Source: Archaeoglobaceae archaeon
GTDB lineage: Archaea; Halobacteriota; Archaeoglobi; Archaeoglobales; Archaeoglobaceae
NCBI GenBank assembly: GCA_025058735.1
Contig: JANXDX010000020.1
Coordinates: forward strand, 1 to 64,000
Direction: 5' to 3'
Length of the DNA: 64,000 nucleotides
The notes below the pieces were generated by a model, which was not told the origin of the DNA, did no database searches, and saw only the letters and a program-made list of their open reading frames with translations. Each line of letters opens with the position of its first letter. The first letter of the stretch is position 1. A program made the position numbers and the translations under genes. Shown one piece after another: positions 7,820 through 16,563 of the stretch.

Positions 7820-9105
7820 ATCTTCAAACCTTTTATAGGTATCCTACCTTTTTTCACCTTTTTCATCAAACTCTTCATCGTCTCATAGTACTTCAGAAGT
7901 TCTTTAACTTCCTGGATCGAAGTTCCACTTCCTATAGCTATCCTCCTTATCCTAGAAGAGTCGAGGATCTTTGGATTCAGCAGTTCCTCTTCAGTCATCG
8001 AATCCATCATCACTTTGAACTTCTTCATCTTCTCCTGAGTAACTTCTATAGCATCATCGTTTACTTTTAAACCCAAAAAAGGAAGCATTTCAAATACCTT
8101 CCTTATAGGCCCCATCTTTTCTATTGCTTCAATTTGCTTGTAAATATCTTTCAAAGTAAAAGTCCCCTTCAAAAAAGCCTCAGCATCTATCTCCTCTTCC
8201 TTCACTATTCTCTCCACCTTTTCCATCAAAGATTTTACATCACCCATTCCAAGTAACCTAGATACAAAACTCGTTGGATCGAATTTTTCAAAATCTTCGA
8301 CTTTTTCACCAGTTCCTATAAAAGCTATTGGAATACCTATTTCTCTAGCTGCAGAAAGGGCTCCGCCACCTTTAGCAGTACCATCGAACTTCGTTACAAT
8401 TATACCATCTATCTTCACTGCATCGTGAAAAGCTTTAGCCTGCTTAGCTGCAAGCTGACCAGTTGCTGCATCTACAACTAGAAACTTGTAATCTGGATCT
8501 AAAGCTTTAGCAATTTCCTTCATCTCTTTTATCAGATCATCTTCAAGCGCATGCCTTCCAGCAGTATCTACTATCAACATGTCGTAATCTTTTAAATTTT
8601 CCAATCCCCTAACAACAATTTCAACAGAATTTTTTCCATCTTTCTCCCCATAAAAACCAACTTTGTAACTTTCAGCTAGCTGTTTCAACTGCTCATAAGC
8701 TGCAGGTCTAAAGGTGTCTGCAGCTATCACGGCTGTTTTCAAACCATAATCTTTGTAAAATTTTGCAATTTTAACAGCCGTAGTAGTCTTACCACTTCCA
8801 TGAAGTCCGATCAGCATGATCTTACACTTTTTTAGAGGTATTTCCAACCCTTCTCCAACACCTTTTAACAACTCCTCATAAACTATTTTTAGAACGTGCT
8901 CCTTTGTAGTCAACCCTGGCAAAACTTCTTCACTACTTGCTCTTTTCCTTATAGAATCGCTTATCTCTTTGACTTGCTTAACGTTCACATCTGCTTTGAT
9001 CAAAGCTCTCTGAATATCTTTAATTATCTCCTCAACGAACTTCTTATCAACGCTGCTAGCTCCAAGTATTTTCCTAGCTACATCTTTAAGAGTTTCAAGT
9101 GCCAT
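7816..9105 (-). CDS. srp54: Signal recognition particle protein SRP54
   Basis: The GTPase and signal-sequence-binding subunit of SRP, acting with 7S RNA and FtsY to deliver membrane and secreted proteins to the translocon. From ATG 9105 it has 429 residues: helical N domain, G domain with P-loop GLHGSGKTT and later DTAGRH and TKFDG, and a C-terminal M domain rich in Met and Lys. An upstream TTG would add 11 residues, but 'MALETLKDVARK' is the typical N-terminus, and a TATA-like box at 9126-9133 lies about 25 bases upstream, giving a leaderless mRNA. Confidence 0.95.
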   Translation of the reverse strand: MALETLKDVARKILGASSVDKKFVEEIIKDIQRALIKADVNVKQVKEISDSIRKRASSEEVLPGLTTKEHVLKIVYEELLKGVGEGLEIPLKKCKIMLIGLHGSGKTTTAVKIAKFYKDYGLKTAVIAADTFRPAAYEQLKQLAESYKVGFYGEKDGKNSVEIVVRGLENLKDYDMLIVDTAGRHALEDDLIKEMKEIAKALDPDYKFLVVDAATGQLAAKQAKAFHDAVKIDGIIVTKFDGTAKGGGALSAAREIGIPIAFIGTGEKVEDFEKFDPTSFVSRLLGMGDVKSLMEKVERIVKEEEIDAEAFLKGTFTLKDIYKQIEAIEKMGPIRKVFEMLPFLGLKVNDDAIEVTQEKMKKFKVMMDSMTEEELLNPKILDSSRIRRIAIGSGTSIQEVKELLKYYETMKSLMKKVKKGRIPIKGLKI

Positions 9106-9125
9106 CAGTATGAGTTGCAAAAAGG

Positions 9126-9133
9126 TATAAAAA
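9126..9133. promoter_or_regulatory. Shared bidirectional TATA box between srp54 and the UPF0182 gene
   Basis: TATAAAAA, readable as TTTTTATA on the minus strand. Its centre lies about 25 bases from ATG 9105 (minus) and about 25 bases from ATG 9155 (plus), so one element could place leaderless starts on both sides. The purine-rich GCAAAAAGG on the left fits a BRE for the rightward direction better than anything on the other side. Confidence 0.45.
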
Positions 9134-9154
9134 GACAACTGATGATTGAGCTAT

Positions 9155-11704
9155 ATGAAAGTCATGTTCCTAATTGTAATTGCATCACTGATAGCTGTTA
9201 CTCTTGCGATGAACTACTACACAGAATACCTGTGGTTTGAATCGCTTGGATACGAAGAAGTCTTCCTTGTTTATTTTTCATACGGTGCAGCTTTCGCAAC
9301 TTTATCGTTTTCAATACCTTTTGTAGTATTAACAGTTAACAACATTTTGATAAGAAAAGCTACAGAAGAGTTCCTTGGAGAGCAGTTCAAGATACCTTTC
9401 ACAGTAGACTTGGCAATTTCTGGACTAATAGCCGCAATCTCATCTCAGTATTGGCATGTTTTGTTTTTCTTTACAAATTCTGTAGATTTTGGAATATTAG
9501 ATCCTATTTTCAACTTTGACGTATCTTTCTTTACATTTAAACTTCCATTTCTAAAATTCTTGATCGCATTAACAGCTACTTCTTTAATCCTAGCTCTCTC
9601 AATAGCTTTGCTGAGTTATTTCTACGTTTTCAGATGGGTTAGAAGTATTGAAGAATTCTTCGAAATTTTTCCGACAAAAGGAATGCTTCACATATCGATC
9701 TTAGCATTTCTAACTCTTTTTGTCACCTCCATTTCCATGATCTTTGCAGCGTTCGATCTGATCTGTTCAGAACACAGAGTAGTAAGTGGTGCAAACTACG
9801 TAGATGTCAACGTAAGAGTACCGATCTACTTCACTTCAGCTGTGTTGATCTCAATTTTTTCAGCTATTTTAGCTTACCTCTTGTACAAGAACAAGTTCAA
9901 AACTTTAGCATATTCGAGTTTTGTATTCTTAACTTTTCTTCTCTTTTCAATAGTAATTTTGCCAATTTTTGTACAGAAGTTCATAGTTGAGCCGAACGAG
10001 CTGGCCTACGAAGCTAAGTACATAGAGTACAGCATAAACTACACACTTTTCGCCTACGGATTGAACAAAGTCAAAAAGAAAGTCTTAAACTATTCTGAAC
10101 TAACCATGAAAGATGTTTTTGATTCAAAAGCTACGATAGAGAACGTGAGGATCTGGGATCATAGACCCCTGATCGAGATCTACAGGCAACTCCAGCAAGT
10201 AAGGCCCTACTATGTTATAAACGATGTTGATGTTGATAGATATTTTGTAAACGGCAGTTATGTCCAGCTTTTACTTGCGGCAAGGGAAATTTCTACCGAA
10301 AGGTTGCCAGATAGGGCAAGAACTTGGGTCAACGAGTATTTAATCTACACCCACGGATACGGATTGATAGCATCTTCAGTGAGCGAAGTAGATAGAGAAG
10401 GCCTACCAAAGTTTTTGATCTACGACATACCACCGAAGGGTGTTTTCGATCTGAAAGTTCCACAGATCTACTACGGTGAGCTGACTAGGCACTATGTGAT
10501 CGTAAAAACTTCACAACCAGAATTCGATTACCCATACGAAGATAAAAACGTTTATACAACTTTCAACGGAACAGGGGTAAAGCTTTCTGGAATAAACAGA
10601 CTACTCTTTGCGATAAGGTTTTCAGACATAAACATATTGCTTAGTGAATACATAAATTCAGACAGCTTGATCTTGTTCAGGAGAAACATAATAGAGAGGG
10701 CCAGAGCTCTAGTTCCATTCTTCAGTTTCGATTCAGATCCGTACATAGCTCTGATCGACGGTAAAATCTACTGGATCTTAGATGCCTACACAACTTTGAG
10801 CAACTTTCCATACTCTGCAAAGTTTGAAAAGATCAACTACATAAGAAATCCCGTAAAAGTTTTCATAGATGCTTACAATGGAGACGTTGAATTCTACGTT
10901 GTCGAGGAAGATGCTGTAGTTAAAAGTTTGAGAAAAGCTCTGAAAATTTTCAAAGATGACATGCCAGAAAAGTTCAGAGAACACATCCGCTACCCCTTAG
11001 ACATGTTCAAAGTACAGGCGAACGTCTATGCTGTTTACCATATAAAAGATGTTACTGCATTTTACAACAAAGAAGACGTCTGGGATGTAGCTATGGAAAA
11101 ATTTGGAAATGCAAAAATCGATGTAGAGCCTTACTACGCTACAATTTATATAGAAAATGAACCGGAGTTCGTTCTAATGCTTCCAATGACTCCTATAAAT
11201 AGAGACAACTTGATCGCTCTACTCATTGCAAGGTGCGACAAGAAATACGGAGAGCTCCTAGTCTACGAAGTTCCAAAGGGATCGCTCATCTATGGACCGT
11301 TCCAAGTTGAGGCTAGGATAGATCAAGATCCAGAACTCTCCAAACTTTTCACACTCTGGGGACAGAGGGGAAATGAAGTAGTTAGAGGTAACCTTCTAGT
11401 TATACCTGTAAAAAATTCTCTATTGTACGTCGAACCAATCTACCTACAAGCTGCAGCTTCGAAGATACCAGAGCTTAGGGGAGTAGTTGTTGTTTGCAAC
11501 GAAAAACTTGCAATGGGTAAAGATATTTACGATGCTATAAACTTAGTTTTTGGAAAAGAAGAGACTAAAAAAGATGTTGATGCTGAAGAAAAGTTGAGTA
11601 TTGTTAAAGATCTATTTGAAAAGATGCTTGAAGCTTTGAAAAATGGAAAATGGGCTGAATTCGGAAGTTACATAGAAAAAATTTTAGAGATCCTTAAGGG
11701 CTGA
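9155..11704 (+). CDS. UPF0182 family large membrane protein
   Basis: An 849-residue protein of the UPF0182 family, uncharacterised and found in cyanobacteria, actinobacteria and some archaea. The first 290 or so residues hold about seven hydrophobic helices (several within 1-160, then pairs near 185-210, 225-250 and 255-280). The rest is a large, mostly soluble extracytoplasmic domain with many aromatic residues and family-typical segments (WDHRPLIEIYRQLQ, TRHYVIVKTSQPEFDYP). A final helix-forming segment follows. A TTG nine bases upstream is an alternative start, but the TATA spacing favours ATG 9155. The 3' end overlaps convergent prs by 21 bases. The function is unknown. Confidence 0.85.
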   Translation: MKVMFLIVIASLIAVTLAMNYYTEYLWFESLGYEEVFLVYFSYGAAFATLSFSIPFVVLTVNNILIRKATEEFLGEQFKIPFTVDLAISGLIAAISSQYWHVLFFFTNSVDFGILDPIFNFDVSFFTFKLPFLKFLIALTATSLILALSIALLSYFYVFRWVRSIEEFFEIFPTKGMLHISILAFLTLFVTSISMIFAAFDLICSEHRVVSGANYVDVNVRVPIYFTSAVLISIFSAILAYLLYKNKFKTLAYSSFVFLTFLLFSIVILPIFVQKFIVEPNELAYEAKYIEYSINYTLFAYGLNKVKKKVLNYSELTMKDVFDSKATIENVRIWDHRPLIEIYRQLQQVRPYYVINDVDVDRYFVNGSYVQLLLAAREISTERLPDRARTWVNEYLIYTHGYGLIASSVSEVDREGLPKFLIYDIPPKGVFDLKVPQIYYGELTRHYVIVKTSQPEFDYPYEDKNVYTTFNGTGVKLSGINRLLFAIRFSDINILLSEYINSDSLILFRRNIIERARALVPFFSFDSDPYIALIDGKIYWILDAYTTLSNFPYSAKFEKINYIRNPVKVFIDAYNGDVEFYVVEEDAVVKSLRKALKIFKDDMPEKFREHIRYPLDMFKVQANVYAVYHIKDVTAFYNKEDVWDVAMEKFGNAKIDVEPYYATIYIENEPEFVLMLPMTPINRDNLIALLIARCDKKYGELLVYEVPKGSLIYGPFQVEARIDQDPELSKLFTLWGQRGNEVVRGNLLVIPVKNSLLYVEPIYLQAAASKIPELRGVVVVCNEKLAMGKDIYDAINLVFGKEETKKDVDAEEKLSIVKDLFEKMLEALKNGKWAEFGSYIEKILEILKG

Positions 11705-12520
11705 AGCTAAGATTTCCGCTACACTTATCTTGCTAAAAATACTTTCCACTGTATCTGTTGCAACTATTTCTTTGACTCCACTGCTAAATATCCTTACTGC
11801 AGCAAAGGATGCTAAAACTGCATGAATGCAAGCAGTTTCAACTTCTCTAGCTCCAAGCTTTCTGAGTTGCTTCGATGCCTCTATTACAGTTCCTCCAGTC
11901 GAAATTATGTCGTCCACTATAACAACTCTTCTATTTTCGATTTCTACTTTTTTCGGATAAAATTCCACTGTATAAGCATCTATCCTTTTCTTTTCGAGGT
12001 AATCCCATTCACATCCAGCACTTTTAGCGGCAACTTTAACTCTTTCCAAGGATCCCTTATCTGGAGCTAGCATGATCAGATCTCCCTTTTCTGCGTAGTA
12101 ATTTCCTATCAAAGGCATTGCATCAACATCTTTCAATTTTGTAAAATGGGAGGCTGCATCTTTGCTGTGTATATTTACAGTTAAAACTTTTTCAGCATAA
12201 TTTTCTATGATCTTTGCAACAGCCCTTATACTTACAGCTTCTCCGCTGAGAAAAACTTTATCCTGTCTAGCATAGCCCATGTAAGGGACAACTGTGTATA
12301 TTTTTCCCTTCAAAGCCTCCATCGAAAGGATCAGGAAGATAAGATCTTCGTTGCTTCTCAAGCTGCAAACAACTAAATGTTCATCTTCACTGCTGTTTAT
12401 TCTAGCGTAAAGTTCTCCATCTGGAAACCTTTTGAATTCAACTTCAGCTATATTTAATTTTAAAGATTCAGCAATCCTCTTAGCTAAAAGAGGTGAGGAG
12501 GGGCAAGCAATTATGTCCAT
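11684..12520 (-). CDS. prs: Ribose-phosphate pyrophosphokinase (PRPP synthetase)
   Basis: Makes PRPP from ribose 5-phosphate and ATP for nucleotide, histidine and cofactor synthesis. The 278-residue length suits the short archaeal type. Visible motifs are FPDGELYARI near the N-terminus, YMGYARQDKVFLSGEA (flexible catalytic loop region) and the PRPP-binding loop VIVDDIISTGGT at about 205-216. It lies 23 bases after the slipin gene on the same strand and is probably transcribed with it. It overlaps the 3' end of the UPF0182 gene. Confidence 0.95.
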   Translation of the reverse strand: MDIIACPSSPLLAKRIAESLKLNIAEVEFKRFPDGELYARINSSEDEHLVVCSLRSNEDLIFLILSMEALKGKIYTVVPYMGYARQDKVFLSGEAVSIRAVAKIIENYAEKVLTVNIHSKDAASHFTKLKDVDAMPLIGNYYAEKGDLIMLAPDKGSLERVKVAAKSAGCEWDYLEKKRIDAYTVEFYPKKVEIENRRVVIVDDIISTGGTVIEASKQLRKLGAREVETACIHAVLASFAAVRIFSSGVKEIVATDTVESIFSKISVAEILASALKDL

Positions 12521-12543
12521 AAAAAATTTTTGTTCTTTTTTAT

Positions 12544-13284
12544 TTAGCCTTTACTGATCCTCAAAAGCTCTATGGGTATTGGTACTATTATTGTTGTGTT
12601 CGGTTCTGAGGCTATCTCATTCAAGGTTTGTAGATACCTGAGCATCATAGCTCCATCTGTTCTAGAAAGAACTTGAGCAGCTTCAGCTAATCTCATGGCA
12701 GCTTGAAATTCTCCTTCAGCTCTTATAACCTTAGCTCTTCTTTCTCTTTCAGCTTCAGCTTGCATAGCCATAACTCTTCTCATCTCCTCAGGCAATTCAA
12801 CGTCTTTAATCTCTACTGCAGTAACCTTTATTCCCCATGGATTGGTTGCTTCATCTATAATCTGCTGAAGTTTCAAGTTCAACTTCTCCCTTTCAGACAG
12901 AAGTTCATCGAGTTCAGCTTGTCCTATAACACTTCTCAAAGTTGTTTGAGCGATCTGGGATGTAGCGTACTTGTAGTCGTAAACTTCAGTGACAGCTTTT
13001 GCAGAATCTATTACTCTGTAGTAAACAACTGCATTTACCTTCACAGTAACGTTGTCTTTCGTAACAACCTCCTGAGCTGGAACATCATAAGTGATCGTTC
13101 TAAGATCGACAACAACTATAGATTCTATTATTGGAATTATGAAGAAAAGACCTGGACCTCTTGCACCTACAAGTCTACCTAGCCTAAATATGACTCCCCT
13201 CTCGTACTCCTTAACGATCTTTATTGCTGAGGCTAGGAAGATCAGGATCACTATAGCTAGACCTATCCAGAACCACAGGTTCAT
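12544..13284 (-). CDS. Slipin (SPFH/band 7 membrane protein)
   Basis: A 246-residue stomatin-like protein. One N-terminal transmembrane helix (about 3-24) is followed by the SPFH domain ([44 protein letters not shown]) and a charged helical segment ([18 protein letters not shown]) typical of oligomerising slipins. Such proteins scaffold membrane microdomains. The usual NfeD-type protease partner is not next to it. The leaderless ATG is supported by a TATA-like AATTTATAA about 24 bases upstream. PRPP synthetase follows downstream, with no obvious functional link. Confidence 0.9.
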   Translation of the reverse strand: MNLWFWIGLAIVILIFLASAIKIVKEYERGVIFRLGRLVGARGPGLFFIIPIIESIVVVDLRTITYDVPAQEVVTKDNVTVKVNAVVYYRVIDSAKAVTEVYDYKYATSQIAQTTLRSVIGQAELDELLSEREKLNLKLQQIIDEATNPWGIKVTAVEIKDVELPEEMRRVMAMQAEAERERRAKVIRAEGEFQAAMRLAEAAQVLSRTDGAMMLRYLQTLNEIASEPNTTIIVPIPIELLRISKG

Positions 13285-13361
13285 ACCGAATATCTTCGTA
13301 TTATAAATTAATTTTGGTGTTAAAAAGCTTTATAAAATATTTTATTATATATTATAATTTT

Positions 13362-14489
13362 TTATTTTTTGAATATGTAATTGATGAACTCCTGGACGCT
13401 TATGTTATAGTTTGTCATTATATAATAACTACCATATATAGTACCTGCTATACTTCCAACGTTGGTAAGAGCTGCAACCAACAAAACTCTGAAAAACTTG
13501 TTCTTCATAAGATCTGAGAAAGTTTTTTCATCCTTTAGTTTTAAGATGTCATCAATCGTCAGCTTCCTTTTCCAAGCTTCTACAATACCACTTAACCAAC
13601 CTGCAGCTATAAAAGGATTTAAAGATGTTAGCCAGGCTGTTAAAAAAGCTGTAAGAACTGAAAGAGGATGAGCTCTTGCAATCAATGCTCCAGAAGATGC
13701 TAATAAACCGTTTATTAAAAACCAGAATTTGAGAGCTTCAAGCACTTCTTGAGTACTTGAAAATGCGAGTAAGATGAAAAGGGTTGCTACGAAGATCGAA
13801 AACAAAAGCGCGAAGATCTTGAAAATGTTTATCCTCTTCCTTTTAACTTCTAAAATTTCTTTCAGATCTATTTTCTCATTTATCTTCTCCTCTATACCTC
13901 TCTTATGTCCAGCCCCTACTACTGCTACGATCTTCCTATATTTATTCAAAGCTTCTCTCAAACAGTAAGCCATGTAAGCATCTCTTTCATCTATCAATAT
14001 TTTTGCAGCTTTTGGTGAAATTTTTCTGAATTCTTCAACTAGAAGATCTGGTCTTTTTACCATTTCATCGATGTCAAAATCTTTTCCTTTAAACAAATAT
14101 ATAAATAATTTAATTTTTTCTAATAAATTTAAAGAGTTCCAAAGCCTTGAAAAAGTTATCCCAACGTCTCTATCTATCAAAATTACATCTATCCCCATTT
14201 CCTTAGCTTTTTCGATCGCTGCAACTATTTCACTTCCCGGCTTTACTCCTACTTCCCTTCCAATTTTTTGCTGCAGATAAGCTAAAATTACTTGGAAAAG
14301 TGTCAAGGAAATGTTGTTTAAAGCTTCTCTTATAGAGATCTCTGGCTTGTTGAACAAAGCATAGTACCTCCTCGGACAAAGCTCTACTGCAACTGCATCT
14401 GGTTTTTCTTTTTCTATAACTTCCAAAACTTCTTCAATACTTCTCTTTGATACATGGGCAGTTCCAACTATTATCAACCTCTCCTCCAA
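13362..14489 (-). CDS. TraB/PrgY family membrane protein
   Basis: A 375-residue protein. The N-terminal half is a TraB domain with IVGTAHVSKRS at the start, VAVELCPRRYY, and VVGAGHKRGIE near residue 190. These motifs match the Tiki/TraB/PrgY group, some of whose members are metalloproteases. The C-terminal part (about 225-370) has four or more hydrophobic helices, so the TraB domain is membrane anchored. The start overlaps the end of the site-2 protease gene by 16 bases, suggesting the two membrane proteins are co-expressed. Activity in archaea is not established. Confidence 0.85.
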   Translation of the reverse strand: MEERLIIVGTAHVSKRSIEEVLEVIEKEKPDAVAVELCPRRYYALFNKPEISIREALNNISLTLFQVILAYLQQKIGREVGVKPGSEIVAAIEKAKEMGIDVILIDRDVGITFSRLWNSLNLLEKIKLFIYLFKGKDFDIDEMVKRPDLLVEEFRKISPKAAKILIDERDAYMAYCLREALNKYRKIVAVVGAGHKRGIEEKINEKIDLKEILEVKRKRINIFKIFALLFSIFVATLFILLAFSSTQEVLEALKFWFLINGLLASSGALIARAHPLSVLTAFLTAWLTSLNPFIAAGWLSGIVEAWKRKLTIDDILKLKDEKTFSDLMKNKFFRVLLVAALTNVGSIAGTIYGSYYIMTNYNISVQEFINYIFKK

Positions 14490-15544
14490 CTGAACACCTC
14501 CAGAGCTTCTAAGATCTCTTTAGCTTTCATTATATCACTCCTAGTAACAATTCCAACCAATTTGTTGTCTTCAATTATTAAAATTCTACCTATGTTCTTT
14601 TCACTCATAACTTTGAACGCATCAAAAGCTGTAGCATCTGGACTCAAAGAAATTATATTTTTGCTCATAACTTTTGAAACTTCTTCTCTAGGATCTGCTT
14701 TCAATAAATCTGAAAGAGTTACGATTCCAAGTAACTTCCCACTTTCAACTACTGGATAACCTAGATGTTTGAACTTCAGCATCAACTTTACTACTTCTTC
14801 AACTTTGTTATCGGGTTTTACGGTTACCAGTTGAGTGGTCATTATGTCTCTCAACTTGACTTTTCCAAGTACACTTTCGAACATTACAATCCTCTCCTCT
14901 TCACTCGCACCTATGTAGATGAAGAGGGCAATAAGTATAAGCCAAGGATTGTAAAAGATTCCAAATATTGCCATTACAATCGCTAAGCCTCTACCAAGAT
15001 CTGCAGCGACCTTTGTAGCTCTTGCATAACTCATCCTAGCTGCTAAAATACTCCTCAAAATTCTTCCACCGTCCATTGGAAATGCTGGAAGGGAATTAAA
15101 CAGTGCAAGAAGGATGTTTATGTAGCCAAAAGTAACGAAAAGTTGACTAAAAATAAAAAGTGATGCTATAAAAGACATCAAAGCTACGGCAAAACTTGAA
15201 ACTGGACCGACAAAGGAAATAATTAGCTCTTTTCTAGGTTCTCTTGGGATCTCTTCCATCATCGCTATTCCTCCGAAGATGAAGACAACAACACCGTTCA
15301 CTTTAACACCGTAGTGTCTAGCTGCAAAGGAGTGGGCTAATTCATGGATCACTATTGCAACTACTATCAGAAATGAAGCTGCAATGGAAAATAGAAGCCT
15401 TAAACTTCCTTCTAAGTTTGCAAATCCAAAGGGTGGTGGTGAAATGTAGAAACCGTAGAAAAGAAGAGATATTATTACAACAGTACTTAAGTGAACTCTA
15501 ACTTCGATTCCAGCTATATTAAAAAGCTTGAACGACCATCTCAT
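14474..15544 (-). CDS. Site-2 protease (M50) with C-terminal CBS pair
   Basis: An intramembrane zinc protease of 356 residues. The HExxH motif is in VIHELAHSFAARHYG (about 65-80) and the third ligand region is FPMDGGRIL (about 150-160). Several hydrophobic helices surround them, and two CBS domains follow (about 225-350, MTTQLVTVKPD and MSKNIISLSPD). This layout is the standard archaeal S2P-CBS type, where the CBS pair may gate proteolysis by nucleotide binding. A TATA-like AATATTAT about 24 bases upstream fits a leaderless start. It is followed by the TraB gene with overlapping frames. Confidence 0.9.
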   Translation of the reverse strand: MRWSFKLFNIAGIEVRVHLSTVVIISLLFYGFYISPPPFGFANLEGSLRLLFSIAASFLIVVAIVIHELAHSFAARHYGVKVNGVVVFIFGGIAMMEEIPREPRKELIISFVGPVSSFAVALMSFIASLFIFSQLFVTFGYINILLALFNSLPAFPMDGGRILRSILAARMSYARATKVAADLGRGLAIVMAIFGIFYNPWLILIALFIYIGASEEERIVMFESVLGKVKLRDIMTTQLVTVKPDNKVEEVVKLMLKFKHLGYPVVESGKLLGIVTLSDLLKADPREEVSKVMSKNIISLSPDATAFDAFKVMSEKNIGRILIIEDNKLVGIVTRSDIMKAKEILEALEVFSWRRG

Positions 15545-15691
15545 GTAATCAATTTCGAAAATAATATTAATTCTTTTCGCTTGAGTAAGTTATCGATGTA
15601 GATTTTACGATTTTAAAAGAAACGAATGTAGTGATGTAAAAACTTGTTGTCGAACTTGTTACTAAGAAAACATTTTTGATCATTTTTAAAG

Positions 15692-16258
15692 CTACATAAG
15701 TCCAGCTTTCCTCAAAGCCTCCTCAATTTTGGAGATTCTTGAATTTATCTCTCTCATATTCACTTCTAAGTAATCTCTGAAATCTAAGCGAAGTAGTTCT
15801 AGCTTGGCATTCGTTTCTCCTAATTTCTCTGATACTTTGTCTATCTTTTCTGAAACCGAATCTATCTTTTTTCCAAGTTCTTCCCTTGTCTGATCTATCT
15901 TTTGTATCATTAAATCTTGCTTTTCGAGCATACTAAGCATCACTGGGATAGCTTTTCCCCAGTGCTCCATTTGAAAAGCTTGCATACATCTCTCAATCGG
16001 AGGAACTTGATAGTAATATTCTTCGAACTCTATAGATTCGACTAAAGCTTTCTCTGGTTTTTCAGCTTTTATTCTTCTCTTTAAAATTTCAAGTACATCC
16101 TTTTGTGCATCTACTAGAATAACAACAGCTTCTTTTCCATTTATAAAAGTGTTGAAAACTGTAAACTTATCAATTCCATACTCTAATGCTAGATTGATCA
16201 ACTTAACTCTATAACCGACTCCGTGAACTTTGCCTTTTATGACGATCTTTATAGCCAC
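15692..16258 (-). CDS. Acylphosphatase-like domain fused to a coiled-coil tail
   Basis: A 188-residue protein starting with GTG, with a TATA-like element about 24 bases upstream. Residues 1-90 resemble acylphosphatase: KGKVHGVGYR holds the phosphate-binding loop with the catalytic Arg, and an Asn follows in FTVFN where the catalytic Asn is expected. Residues 125-185 are a heptad-rich coiled coil (EELGKKIDSVSEKIDKVSEK), which classical 90-residue acylphosphatases lack. A phosphate-sensing or scaffolding role is as likely as hydrolysis of acyl phosphates. Flanking DNA gives no operon partner. Confidence 0.7.
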   Translation of the reverse strand: MAIKIVIKGKVHGVGYRVKLINLALEYGIDKFTVFNTFINGKEAVVILVDAQKDVLEILKRRIKAEKPEKALVESIEFEEYYYQVPPIERCMQAFQMEHWGKAIPVMLSMLEKQDLMIQKIDQTREELGKKIDSVSEKIDKVSEKLGETNAKLELLRLDFRDYLEVNMREINSRISKIEEALRKAGLM

Positions 16259-16563
16259 GTTTAAATTTTGCGACTAACTTAAAAACTTTTCTTTAACTTG
16301 CAATTTCAGTTTCGTCGCTTAACTGTAGAAGGTTTTTATCATAAACGAAAGGCTTTACGATTTCATGTTTAACAAAACACTGCACTGTCAAACAAAAGAC
16401 TCTGTAGTTAAAAATCAAATTAAAATAATTCTCATAAAAATGACATATTTGAACATCACGAAGTTCTTACTACGATTAAAGTGCTCAACGAGGTTTTACC
16501 GATTTCACTTTAATTTGCTTTATCTAAGCGATAACATTATTTAACTAGAAAAAGACTCGCCTT
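16259..16563. other. Divergent intergenic region with two promoters
   Basis: About 305 AT-rich bases between divergent genes. I see the promoter of the acylphosphatase-like gene on the left (TTTTTAAGTTA read on the minus strand, about 16275-16286) and that of HMG-CoA reductase on the right (ATTATTTAAC at 16536-16545, 24 bases before its ATG). No convincing ORF or RNA gene lies between. Confidence 0.45.
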
